From: Amia ocellicauda
Taxonomy: Eukaryota > Chordata > Actinopteri > Amiiformes > Amiidae
Length of the DNA stretch: 64,000 bases
NCBI RefSeq assembly: GCF_036373705.1
Contig: NC_089852.1
Location: 30,318,707 to 30,382,706 of the forward strand
Reading direction: 5' to 3'
Shown here: positions 49,528 to 59,720 of the stretch, in pieces
Layout of the letters: each line of letters starts with the position of its first letter
Numbering within the stretch: the first letter of the stretch is position 1
Notes under the pieces: model-generated
Told to the model about the DNA's origin: nothing
Seen by the model: only the letters and a program-made list of their open reading frames with translations
Database searches by the model: none
Translations under genes and position numbers: made by a program

Positions 49528-52500
49528 CTGAAACCAAGATAATCAATCAAGTTAATTATTATTATTATTATTTGTACTATTATTATATGAGCAGATTGGT
49601 ACCCCAACCATAAGGATTTCCATCTTTTGAAGCAAAGCCCACTCTATAACTCACCCTGGCCTTGTTTACACAGTAGAAGCACAACCATCACCTTCTTAGA
49701 AGTCCAACCTGACAGGAGCGAAAGACCCCTAACCCTAACTCTGGTGAAATCCTTGAGAAATAAAACACCCAGAACAATACTAGCTCAGCCACAGGCAAAA
49801 AGAAAAACACATCTATGTATACATAGTGAAGAAACTCCCAATCATCCCATCTTAGCTGACCCAGCAGAAACGTATTCACTGTTAGAAGCCCTGAGTTCTT
49901 GGTCTAACAGGAGTGGCAACACGAACACACAAAACGAGGAAGCAGGTCGGCCTGCTGGAGGTTTATTGTGGGATAAATAAACAATCCACTGACCCTGCCA
50001 TCCTCTCGGTCACCAAATTAAACAGTTTCCTGTGAGACAGGCGTCTGGTCGGGGTTTCCTGAGAGCTCAGCCTGGCTAAACACGGCCACCACCTCCTGGT
50101 CCCCCCCGCGCTGCGGCCGGGACCTGCTCTGTGTCGGCTTCTTCTGTTGCTCTGCGGGGATTCGCGTCAGGGGCTGCTTCTCTCAGACGTTGCCTAAAGC
50201 AACAGGCTGACACCTCTGACAGATGGACAGAATGGGAAAAATGCAAAGAACCTGCTCTGTGTGACTTTTACTTCAGGGGCAAACTCACTCTCTCTCACGT
50301 TTTCCTCACTTTCAGCTCTCCATTTCCCTCAGGGTGGGCTGGTCTCGTTAGACACTGTCCTTACTTTGCCAGTTGTTCTTCGTAGCACCACAACACCTGC
50401 TCCGGTTTGAACCACCATCTCTCAGACTCGCCTCCCCGTGCCTGTCCCCTGAGCACCCCTGTACAGGGACAGCGCCCTACTCCCACCCAGAGCCGCACAG
50501 CCCAGTCACGAGCTCCTTCCCGTGGTGTGTCCGGCCCTGTGCTGTTATGCTGGGTGTTTCTGCACTGTGTGGTTTTTACGACTGCAATGGTGGGGGCGTG
50601 AAGAAACACAGCTCCACTTTATATCAGAGAGCAAACGAGGTCTGGGCTGCATACTTGTGCCCCAGAAGGCATTGTTCTGGGAAACGCTTTTGGCAGATCA
50701 TCAGGGTTCAGAAACACAAAGGGGCTGGAGCTGCGGTCCGGGAATCTCCGAGGCTCCTGAGCGCCGGGAGGAAGTCCTGTCTGCTTTTCTATCGGGGAGA
50801 GAAGGTGTATGTGTGTGTGTGTGTGAGAGGGAGAGAGTGAGTGAGTGAGTGTGTGTGTGTATGTGTTCCCCACCCCTTCTTCTCCGCATCCAGGAAAAGA
50901 GTGCTTTGCTTCTGCAGGGTCATCTTCACAGTGTCATTAAATATTTTGTTGTTTTCTTTTTCGGAACAGGTTTCTAGCCTTGGAGAAAGGGAAGGGTGCA
51001 GCTATATTATTTCAGGAAAGGAAGAAGGGGGTGGAGTCTGAGGAAACTCAGTGCTTGAATTGAGGCCACTATGATAAACAGAGAACAGTGGCTAATAATG
51101 AAGTGTACAAATGGCACATGTCCTTCGATACCTGGAGATTAGGTTAGTGCTTTGAGATCTGGATCAAAATGGCAGTCAGGGCCAGTCTCTTGCAGTCTGA
51201 TTGAGGAGTTAGTGACTTCAGATTTCTGCTTCTTATCTCTGCAGCCTGTAACCTCTGGCTTCACTCAGCTCTAAACACAACGGAGACTGTGAAGTCACAC
51301 ACTGCACTGCCAGCCCTGTAGCTGCCAGCTGACCTGCTCACTGCCGCCGCCTGCTGGCCAGTCCGTTTATTACACCTCAATCCTTTCACTACACTTACTG
51401 TAACTGACATAGAGTGACAGAAACAGAGAAAGAAAGATAGAGGGAGAGAAAGAGAGAAGGACAAGGAATGAAAAACACAGACGGAGGGAGGGAGACAGAC
51501 AGAGAGAGATGGAGAGACGGACAGAGAGAGAGAGAGACAGGGAGAAAGTGAGAGACAGAGAGAGGGAGGGAGGGAGACAGAGAGAGGAAGATGGAGAGAT
51601 GGACAGAGAGAGAGAGAAAGAGAGGGAGGCACAGAGAGAGGGAGAGAGGGAGGGAGATGGTGAGAGCACTCTGCACCTTTCCACCAGGTGGTTGCGCAGG
51701 CCCTTGATGAGCCCGCGGACGATGGTCTTGACCCGGGGCGTCAGGATGGCCTGCGACACGTGGAAGGAGCCGTACTTGTGCCTCTCCCCCAGCGTGGTCT
51801 CCAGGAACTGGATCAGCTTGCAGGCGTCCGTGGTGTTGGCCCAGGGAGCCGGGATCTTGTTGCCCGGCCACATCAGAGGGCATTCCTCGGCTGAAGGGTG
51901 ATGATAAAACACAAGGACCTAAATTACGACACAGCAGAAGACAAAAGCGTCAGAGAGGGGGCTTCTCCATGTGGGAACATAGTGATATCACAATACCAGC
52001 ACTGTAGTCCCCGTGTGACCATAAAGAGCTGATATGAGAGGCGTGTGCTGGCCTGTTTGCTGCTGACAATCTCATCAACTAAAGGAAATATGTATTCAGT
52101 ATTCTGGAGTTAATAAACACCATTGCTGTGTGTATTTGATCAGATATCTCTGTGGACAAGTCTTGTCAGCACCTCCAGAGTGTAGCTTCAGAGTGTATTA
52201 CAGAGACTGAAAGAAATACAATAATAAAATAAATTAAACTTAATTTGAATCAGTGTAAGTAAATATTGTCAGTATCCTTCCTATTAAACTGCCTAAACAG
52301 GTCAGGCAGCATTTGAAGGGCATATTTGCTCAGTGACAGCAGCGTGAAACCAAAGTGTCATACAGCCTCCCCTACCAAGTCTAACACAGGTGCTTGATTA
52401 AACACAGCCTTACTGACTAATGGGACTTAATGGTTTGGTTTCTGTTCACAGCAATGTGAGGGAGGAATTTATAGAGACTTGAAGAAATCCATTAAAACAC

Positions 52501-55500
52501 AGGAGCAGCGCTCGCACCAACACCACTCGCAGCAGGAACAATGCAGTTGAAACAACATTGATTACCGACACTGAAGTAGCGTTTACAATCGACTGCATTT
52601 GCAAATGGAACGGACATTGAATGGTCAACATAGTTTCAACCTCCAATTTCATCTGTAAATGCATTAACAGCTGTTGACTGAACCCGGACAAAAAAACACC
52701 TCAACCTGTCGCTCAGCAGTGCGTCTGTGTCTGGAAAAGCAACCCTTCTGGGTCTGCTGCAGTTCCAGAGCGTCTCTTGTAGGAACTATGGTTATTATTA
52801 AAAAAACCTGGCAACTGTCACAAAAGTAATTACATTTCAGGTCCTCACAGAGATCACAGAGTTTTTTTCTTGTCGAATTCCTCTATAAAATACTTCAGTA
52901 AATCGGGACAGACAGTATTTGTAGCATTTGGAAAGGGAAGCCCCTGGCACTGAGCCTTGATGACATTCCTGTGTGCTTGTGCGGAGCTTAAAGGGGAACT
53001 CGAGTTAATTTATGGATCTCTGAGAGGCGGCCAGAGCTGGGAAACACTGCCATGCGAGCCTGAACTCCTACGAGTGCGTTCTCAAACAAAGCAGCTACCC
53101 ACAGGCACACTGGCCTCTGTCCACACTCTCCCTGCTGCTGTCACATGCTCAGATCCGCCGCTCAGCCTGTGCCACCTTCACCTGACTGCCCCCTCTCGCT
53201 GTGCTCTCTGATTGGTCAGCGGGGCCAGGGTCAGCGACTCGCACACTTCCTGGATTGACACACCCCCTGTACTCGAGCTGTGGAGTTAAGCCCTTCCGCC
53301 TCGTGTGACAGCGCTGTCAGTTACACTGAGATGACAGGAGCTCAGAGGCCTGGCCTGTAATCTGTACTAATCCAGCCACAGACACCCTCGTCACACAGCC
53401 ACTGATCAACTCCCTTTGCCTGGGCCCTAAAATGCACGGCACTGTCCCCTGACACACACACACGGCACTGTCCCCTGACACACACACGGCAATGTCCCCT
53501 GACACACACAAACGGCACTGTCCCCTGACACACACAAACGGCACTGTCCCCTGACACACACACGGCACTGTCCCCTGACACACACACACGGCACTGTCCC
53601 CTGACACACACACACGGCACTGTCCCCTGACACACACACACGGCAATGTCCCCTGACACACACACGGCAATGTCCCCTGACACACACAAACGGCACTGTC
53701 CCCTGACACACACAAACGGCACTGTCCCCTGACACACACAGAACTGTCCCCTGACACACACACACGGCACTGTCCCCTGACACACACAAAGGACTGTCCC
53801 CTGACACACAAACGGCACTGTCCCCTGACACACAAACGGCACTGTCCCCTGACACACACACACGGCACTGTCCCCTGACACACACACAGCACTGTGTCCT
53901 GACACACACGCATAGGACTGTCCCCTGACACACACTGCACAGTCCCCACTGACACACGCATAGGACTGTCCCCTGACACACACAGAACTGTCCCCTGACA
54001 CACACACACGGCACTGTCCCCTGACACATACAAAGGACTGTCCCCTGACACACAAACGGCACTGTCCCCTGACACACACACACGGCACAGTCCCCTGACA
54101 CACACACAGCACTGTCTCCTGACACACACGCATAGGACTGTCCCCTGACACACACAGAACTGTCCCCTGACACACACACACGGCACTGTCCCCTGACACA
54201 TACAAAGGACTGTCCCCTGACACACAAACGGCACTGTCCCCTGACACACACACACGGCACTGTCCCCTGACACACACACACGGCACTGTCCCCTGACACA
54301 CACACACGGCACTGTCTCCTGACACACACGTATAGGACTGTCCCCTGACACACACTGCACAGTCCCCACTGACACATACAAAGGACTGTCCCCTGACACA
54401 CACAGAACTGTCCCCTGACACACACACACGGCACTGTCCCCCAACACAAGCACAGCACAGCATAAGCTATTGCATGTTGTATTGAATGTTTTTGTCATTG
54501 CAGTTAGAGATCATTAATCACTAATCTGAGCTGGACACACTAACTCCCACCTGACTTCCGATAATCTCCTAAATGTCTTTCCTTAAGGTTTTTACCTTGT
54601 AAAGCAGCTCGGATTAGTGACACAAATAGGCCAGATGTTCCCGTGTCAGTTTTACTTTTATTAAGGGCTGACCAGGGGAATGCACTTAGCATGCTTCTTC
54701 CTGCTTGAGCTAATCACTTCTGCTCTAATCCCTGACGGCAGCCATTCCTCGTCCAGCCCCGGCTGTAATATCTTTACTGCTGGCAGCCAGTTATACTGTA
54801 TTTGTGTAAATGCATGAATCAAAGCGCAGGCTGTACCTGATATTTCTCCTGCCACAGGTAGTCGAGCGTGATGTCCTCCACGCTGTTCATGCGGCAGAGC
54901 TTGTTCCCGAACACCTCCTGCAGCATGGCGATGAGGTAGCGGTGGTGCGCGTCGCCCATGGCGTAGTGGTGGTTGAAGTCCAAGAAGACCACCTCCTTGC
55001 TGTGGGCCGTGAGGAAGGTGACGATCTCGGTCAGGCCGTCCCGCACCTTGTGCCCGAACAGGCCATGGATGAAGTAGATCTCGTGGCCGGGCTCCCCGGG
55101 CTTGGAGGACACGCGCAGGTCGAAGTAGCGGATCCCCCCCTCAAGCTGCTCCTTGAAGGTCAGGTTCTGCGTCATGGACCACTTCTTCATCACCTTCTTT
55201 GCCAGTGAGCGGAACAGCCCGGCCAGGTGCTTGACCGCTGCCTTCTGATCGGGCCCTACTGGAGCCTTCTCGTCCACCCAGAAGCTGAAGGAGTCGTGAG
55301 ACCCTGCAGGGGTGAGACGGCAGAGCTAGAGAGCAGCACACCGCAGCTGCAGGGGGCACCCACGCAGTCGCACAAGGAAGTGGTTTTGCGGGGTAAGATA
55401 CATCGAGACACAAAGGGCATAAACCACACAGAACATCACAACTGCTTTATAAAGTATCCAGTGCTGTGTGACACGGCTCAGAAGCCATATATTATATTAC

Positions 55501-58500
55501 AGCTGCGCAGGGTGGCACTCACTGGCATGGTATCGTCCACAGACTGCTGTGTGTCATCAGGCACACCAGAGTCAGGCATACAGGGCATGTTTGCTTGAGC
55601 GAGTCCATGCATAATTAGTGTGTCCGCGCACACACACATCCCCACACGATGAAGTGAAGACAAGGCACTGTGAGTCACCACAGGCTGAGCGACAGTGTTT
55701 GTTGCAGAAGGTAGAGACTGCCAGCGAAGCATACAACAATAATCTACTGACAAACAAAACAAAAGGCAATAGAGTTTTACACAAAAATTAGGACAAGCTG
55801 AACTGTTATACTGAGGACATCGAACAAATAAAAAAACAAAGGTCTGCTCTTTCTCCAGTCCTTTCAGAAACAGTTCCCCACAGGACAAACGGCCTACAAT
55901 CTTCAGAGTACTCCAGTGCCCTGCAGACTGCTCTGATCGCGGTGCGGATGAAAGGGTTGCTCTCTCTCAGGGTTCGGCACTGTGCGCTCTGCTTTGTTCC
56001 AGGGATGTGGGCCATGTCTCCTGTGGGCTGGATGGAGAGCAGGGTGTGCTGTCTCCGCACTCACAGCTGCTCCACCCTGAACACTCACTGCCCCGGCCCT
56101 GTCCGGCACCACTGCGCACTGGAGCTGCGCTTTCGTTACACTTTTGTGAGGCCGGACTCACACGACCCCGGAGGAGGCTGGGCACAGAGAAGACGCCCTG
56201 CACTTCTCTGTGTGGGGCGTTAAAGCACATATATAATTAATCGCATGCAAATACATTCACAGGCGTATGAATAAATGAAAGTTCAGAGGAGGAAATGTGA
56301 TCACGGGGTAAGAATTTTAATAAGCCCCAGGCCATCTGTAATGTAACTAATATGTGTAGCAATAGAGACCTGGAAATCAATCATACCTTTAAACAAGTAA
56401 AAGGATACAATGCAATATAGTACATTTTAGTCCTATATTGTGTCCTGCCAGGCCAGGCCTCACAGGGATTTCCTCTTAGAGCTATGGTGTTCAGGAGGCT
56501 TAAAATAAATGGGTACCAGACACTTACAAATAAAACTGACATTTTGTAAGCTATAACAGACCCTGTTTTTTCTTCTTCTCTTTCTTCAAAGTGAGAATAC
56601 AATACAAGACGGCTTTCGTGAATAGAAAGAGCCCTTGATGTACTGTGCCTTCGGGTCCCTACTCAACTGCGGCAGCTGCTGTCTCAGTGAGAGTCCTGTG
56701 TGTTTTACAGGCTGTGTGGATGCATTTCAGATAGGGGTAAGTGAAGGCAGGGGACATGTGAACAAAATACCTTTAGAGAATCAACCTGTCTGTCACAGTG
56801 GATGATGCAGGGGGGGTTGCTCGTTTCTTTGCTTCTTTAAACAACAGGGGGGTGTTTTGGATTGTAAGCCGGCCTTCGGTAGTGCACGGCTGTCTAACAA
56901 TATAAACCACAAGCCCTCACAGTCGCAAGCCTGGGCGGTAATCCCTGGTGTCCTTAGTCTGTCACTGTGCCATGGATGCCAACACAGGTGATTCTGTAAT
57001 TGCTGTCACGGAATAAGGTGAAGTTGCATCAATATTGTCCGAAACAGCAATGCAGATTAAGTATGGCAACTCTACACAAAGTATTATTAATGTATTCGTC
57101 TATGACTGCGTTTACACTGGCTGCTGCTACAGTCAGACCAAAGCCGACCTAAACATGGCCTGCTCAAGAGGACAATTCACACACAAAGGCCCAGCACCGC
57201 CTACAGTACAAATGCAGCACAAAATCTTGATAAGAATCACGACTTTGCAGTGTAAACGCAGTGGCGCAATTAATCCAATTAGGAGTCGAATTAGCAGCTC
57301 AGGGTGGAATGACAACCTGAGGACACTGGGACACTAGGACTGGCCCTGTGCTGCTGTTGAACTCCTGCCAGGTATGACACCACGGCACAGACCCTTGGTG
57401 ACTCGCTTGTGTCAAGAACTTTGAAGCACAACAGTAGAGACGCAGTTTGGAGACGTGGAACATGTAACAGAAACGTTCATTCAGACCGCAGTATGTGTTG
57501 CTGTTACCTCTGAACACATGGAGTTTCATTATTACATGAGAACAGGCCCCATCACCCCTTCCTCGCAGACTGTGTGTTAGTCTCTTTATTAATGTGAGCT
57601 TTTCTCTGTAGACCACTGCCTATGGTTTTGCACCACTGAACTCTCAAATGTGCATTTGTCTTTGTAATGAGGGGTTTATGCACTGCAGCCCTAGTGTAGT
57701 GTCCCTCTCTGTGTCGTTCTTGATGGACTGTTATTGTTGAGTCTGATCACGTCCTGAATTGACATTCTCAGTCACCTGGGAAAGAGTTGTTTGTCCTTAC
57801 ATATCACAGTAATGCACAAGCATCATGCTCATCAAATGTATGCTTTCAAACACAATTTCCAACCCTGTTTACTGATGTCTTACCGATAGATGTAAATGCA
57901 GATGTAAATAGATGTAACTTTATCCACTGTTCCTATTGAAACACTAGCCAGTTGAGAAGTCTTTGTGACTGAAGCTCCTGCTGTTCGTGCCCCAATAATG
58001 ACCCCTCTTTCACAGTCACTTAGATCCTTTCCTCTTGCCATCTTGATCCAAAATCGAGGTCAGATGGGCCTGCTCAGCATTTTTATACATGCCACAGAGC
58101 ATGATAGGATGTTCATTGCTTAATTGTATCATGCAATGCACCTGTTTGGAGGCATCTGCATTTTTTAAGTTCCTCCACTCATTTATTCAGGTTTTTCCTT
58201 TAATTTGTCACCCATCTGTATGTGATGAATGAAAAATGCAATGCTAACTATATCTTAATAAATAAAATGTCATAAAATAGTAAACAGTATACATACATCA
58301 GATCCCATACATAGTTTGGAATGACTCATTTGAAATGGAAGTAAAAGACATTCAGTTCAATAGAGGGATTATTTATTAATTTATTTTTAAAGAAAGAAAC
58401 CGCCTCCGTTCTCTGGGACAGTGGGAGCCCTTGGGAAACTCGCACAATCACAATCAAACCAAACTTGCACATCTAGGTTAATCTGACAGCGCAAAAAGAT

Positions 58501-59372
58501 GTCCAGGGAACATGCACTGCCCTCTGCAAACTGATGAATTCCATACAAAACACGGATCTGTGTAGTTTCTTACAGTCTCTGTAGGATAGTCTCTCCTGCA
58601 TATTCCAACACAGATAAGTATTTTTTTCTATGAAATGCACTCAATATCAGTTTGTTCCTTGTTGTTAGTAAACATAAATGAATATAATTGTATAACTAGA
58701 TAGAGATTGCAAATCTATGCTCTTGGCTTCTTCATCACAGTAATCCAATCCGATTTGAATTCAAACTGCAGAGCATACCTCTGAATGTGTTTTATTCGAA
58801 CCAATCAGGCAAACTGACATCATAACACGTGTCAATAAAGCAGATCTATCAACATCAGTTATAAGTCTCAATAATAATAATAATAATAATAATCATAATA
58901 ATCATAATCATAATAGGCTAGAAGAAGAAGAAGAAGAAGAAGAAGAAGAAGAAGAAGAAGAAGAAGAAGAAGAAGAAGAATCGATTAAAGTCACTGTCCT
59001 GCTGAGGTAGTTTGATATTTATATTCCAAACTCCAAAGAGGCTGCACTCGGTTAAGTACATTTACGCTGCATTGAGAAATGAAACGGAAAGAAAAAGAGT
59101 CTTCTATCCAATAGGCTATCTGTCTTCTCCTGGGTCACAATCAAATGTTATAGTTGGTATTAAAGCCGTATATATGCCGCTCTGAAAGTTTCCCACACAG
59201 AACAATCTCTGGGTGTGAAGGTGAAGCGAGTGCCCGTCCTGTCAGAGCCTCCCACAAGTGCTCACCTACCTGGGACCGCCAGGTGCTTCAGAGGCATGGA
59301 GGACAGCGCCGGGCACAGGGAGCCCATCCAGTCAGCGTTGTTGCCGACAGTCCCCTTGTGCGCAACCTTCAT
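49374..59372 (-). CDS. plcxd2: PLCXD2: PI-PLC X-domain protein, 4 coding exons, 321 aa
   Basis: PLCXD proteins are single-domain relatives of phosphoinositide phospholipase C. They have the X half of the catalytic barrel but no Y, PH or C2 domain, and are reported to raise inositol phosphate turnover. Four exons join with matching phases (103+467+242+154 nt = 322 codons including stop). The X domain spans about residues 28-190. It holds both catalytic-type histidines: His37 in GSHDSF and His114 in FIHGLFG. IRYFDLRVSSKP, EVVFLDFNH and PAPWANTT are family motifs. The C-terminus, PGANGVNIITSDFVELVDF, matches the long PLCXD2/PLCXD3 form. The lengths fit the family. Naming as PLCXD2 rather than PLCXD3 rests on sequence feel plus its position upstream of PHLDB2. 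Confidence 0.92.
49528..51676. other. PLCXD2 intron 3
   Basis: The intron of about 2.1 kb contains a TG/GA repeat (50806-50864) and the GA-rich tract at 51413-51660. No exon is recognised. Confidence 0.6.
51413..51660. repeat. ~250-bp GA-rich (CT-rich on transcript) tract
   Basis: The plus strand is almost entirely purine here: imperfect GAGA, GGGA and GACAGA units. In the PLCXD2 transcript this is a long CU-rich run beginning 17 nt after the exon 3 donor. The open minus-strand frames across it are compositional. Confidence 0.9.
51677..51918 (-). CDS. plcxd2: PLCXD2 coding exon 3
   Basis: The exon starts with VLVFYHHPSAEECPLMWPGN, with acceptor ATTTAG|GTC. It continues through KIPAPWANTTDACKLIQFLE and SFHVSQAILTPRVKTIVRGL, and ends in phase 2 at donor GAAAG|GTGCAG. 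Sixteen bases downstream of the exon (in transcript order) a CT-rich tract of about 250 nt begins. Confidence 0.95.
51919..54836. other. PLCXD2 intron 2
   Basis: The intron of about 2.9 kb is mostly unique sequence plus the minisatellite at 53430-54449. No exon is recognised. Confidence 0.6.
53430..54449. repeat. ~1-kb minisatellite in PLCXD2 intron 2
   Basis: There are about 40 tandem copies of a unit of roughly 24 bp, CGGCACTGTCCCCTGACACA plus a variable CACA tail, with copies from about 20 to 27 bp. Variant units (AGAACTG, TACAAAGGACTG, CGCATAGGACTG, CACTGCACAGTCCCCA) recur in the same order, giving a higher-order pattern. All three minus-strand frames are open through it by composition alone. 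No gene is implied. Confidence 0.95.
54837..55303 (-). CDS. plcxd2: PLCXD2 coding exon 2, catalytic X domain
   Basis: The exon encodes residues 35-190, acceptor CTGCAG|GG and donor TATCAG|GTACAG. It carries SHDSFSFWVDEKAPVGPDQ, TQNLTFKEQLEGGIRYFDLR, IYFIHGLFGHKV and EVVFLDFNHHYAMG. Both active-site histidines are in this exon. Confidence 0.96.
57880..58041 (-). pseudogene. Truncated Tc1-like transposase N-terminus
   Basis: This 53-codon open stretch encodes the first DNA-binding helices of a Tc1-type transposase related to the one at 42668 (compare ERGVIIGARTAG with ERGMVVGARRAG). No DDE catalytic domain follows, so it cannot be active. Confidence 0.75.
57880..58222 (-). mobile_element. Fossil end of a second Tc1-like transposon
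   Basis: The outer end at about 58190-58222 reads, on the minus strand, ACAGATGGGTGACAAATTAA, a terminal sequence I associate with fish Tc1-like elements. It is followed by untranslated sequence and then an ATG at 58041. The reading frame gives MARGKDLSDCERGVIIGAR and SVTKTSQLASVSIGTV, a Tc1 helix-turn-helix N-terminus. It loses similarity after about 40 residues and stops at 57880-57882. The rest of the element and the other inverted repeat were not found, so this is a 5'-end remnant in PLCXD2 intron 1. Confidence 0.8.
58921..58980. repeat. (GAA)20 triplet repeat
   Basis: There are 60 bases of uninterrupted GAA, preceded by an (ATA)n stretch at 58867-58916. Long pure GAA/TTC tracts can form triplexes. 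It lies in PLCXD2 intron 1 near the promoter. Confidence 0.95.
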
Positions 59373-59720
59373 CGTCGGGAAAGCGGGGGCAGACACTTGA
59401 ACGGTGCTTTAAATGCGTCTCCAGCGTCGGCTGTGCACGTCTACGCTGAAATCCAGCAAGAGCGCAGAGACCGACCCCCCGAGGAGCCCTCGTCCCGGGA
59501 GCAGGCGAGGATCCTGCGCACCTGGTCCGCCCTGCCGCGGCCGGAGCTGCGCCCTGCTCTGTCACCCAGTAATCCGCTTAGTGCGCCAGCGCCCCGCTTA
59601 ACGCGCTCGTCAACATTAGAAACCTGGGGGGTGGGGGGGCTGAGACAACTGCAAATCAGCCGGCCTGCCGCACACGCGTCCCGGGCAGAGTGGCACCGGA
59701 CTGGCAGACTCCCGGTCGAA
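59240..59720 (-). promoter_or_regulatory. CpG-rich promoter region of PLCXD2
   Basis: The GC- and CpG-rich sequence covers PLCXD2 exon 1 and about 350 bases upstream, including CTGCCGCGGCCGGAGC. The plus-strand open frame of 216 codons across it is a by-product of composition. I see no clear TATA box. Confidence 0.45.
59270..59372 (-). CDS. plcxd2: PLCXD2 coding exon 1
   Basis: The exon encodes residues 1-34 plus one base, with donor CCAG|GTAGGT. It encodes MKVAHKGTVGNNADWMGSL and MPLKHLAVPG. The ADWM...L...P..NLAIPG-type pattern is the N-terminus typical of PLCXD proteins. This ATG is the first in frame after an upstream TAA, which supports the start. The exon lies in a GC-rich block that is probably the promoter. 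Confidence 0.9.

Larger units (their letters stand above)
55304..59269. other. PLCXD2 intron 1
   Basis: The intron of about 4 kb contains the fossil Tc1-like end (57880-58222), an ATA repeat (58867-58916) and a perfect GAA repeat (58921-58980). No exon is recognised. Confidence 0.6.

Noticed and set aside
51370..51912. 180-codon minus-strand frame with a long Ser/Leu-rich tail
   Set aside because: Only its first part is PLCXD2 exon 3. The Ser/Leu tail is read-through into the CT-rich intron tract after the donor at 51677.
53317..54498. Three overlapping minus-strand open frames of 343-393 codons rich in CVCQGTV and CVSGDS repeats
   Set aside because: They are translations of the 24-bp minisatellite in every frame. 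There is no stop-free constraint beyond composition, no splice context, and no domain.
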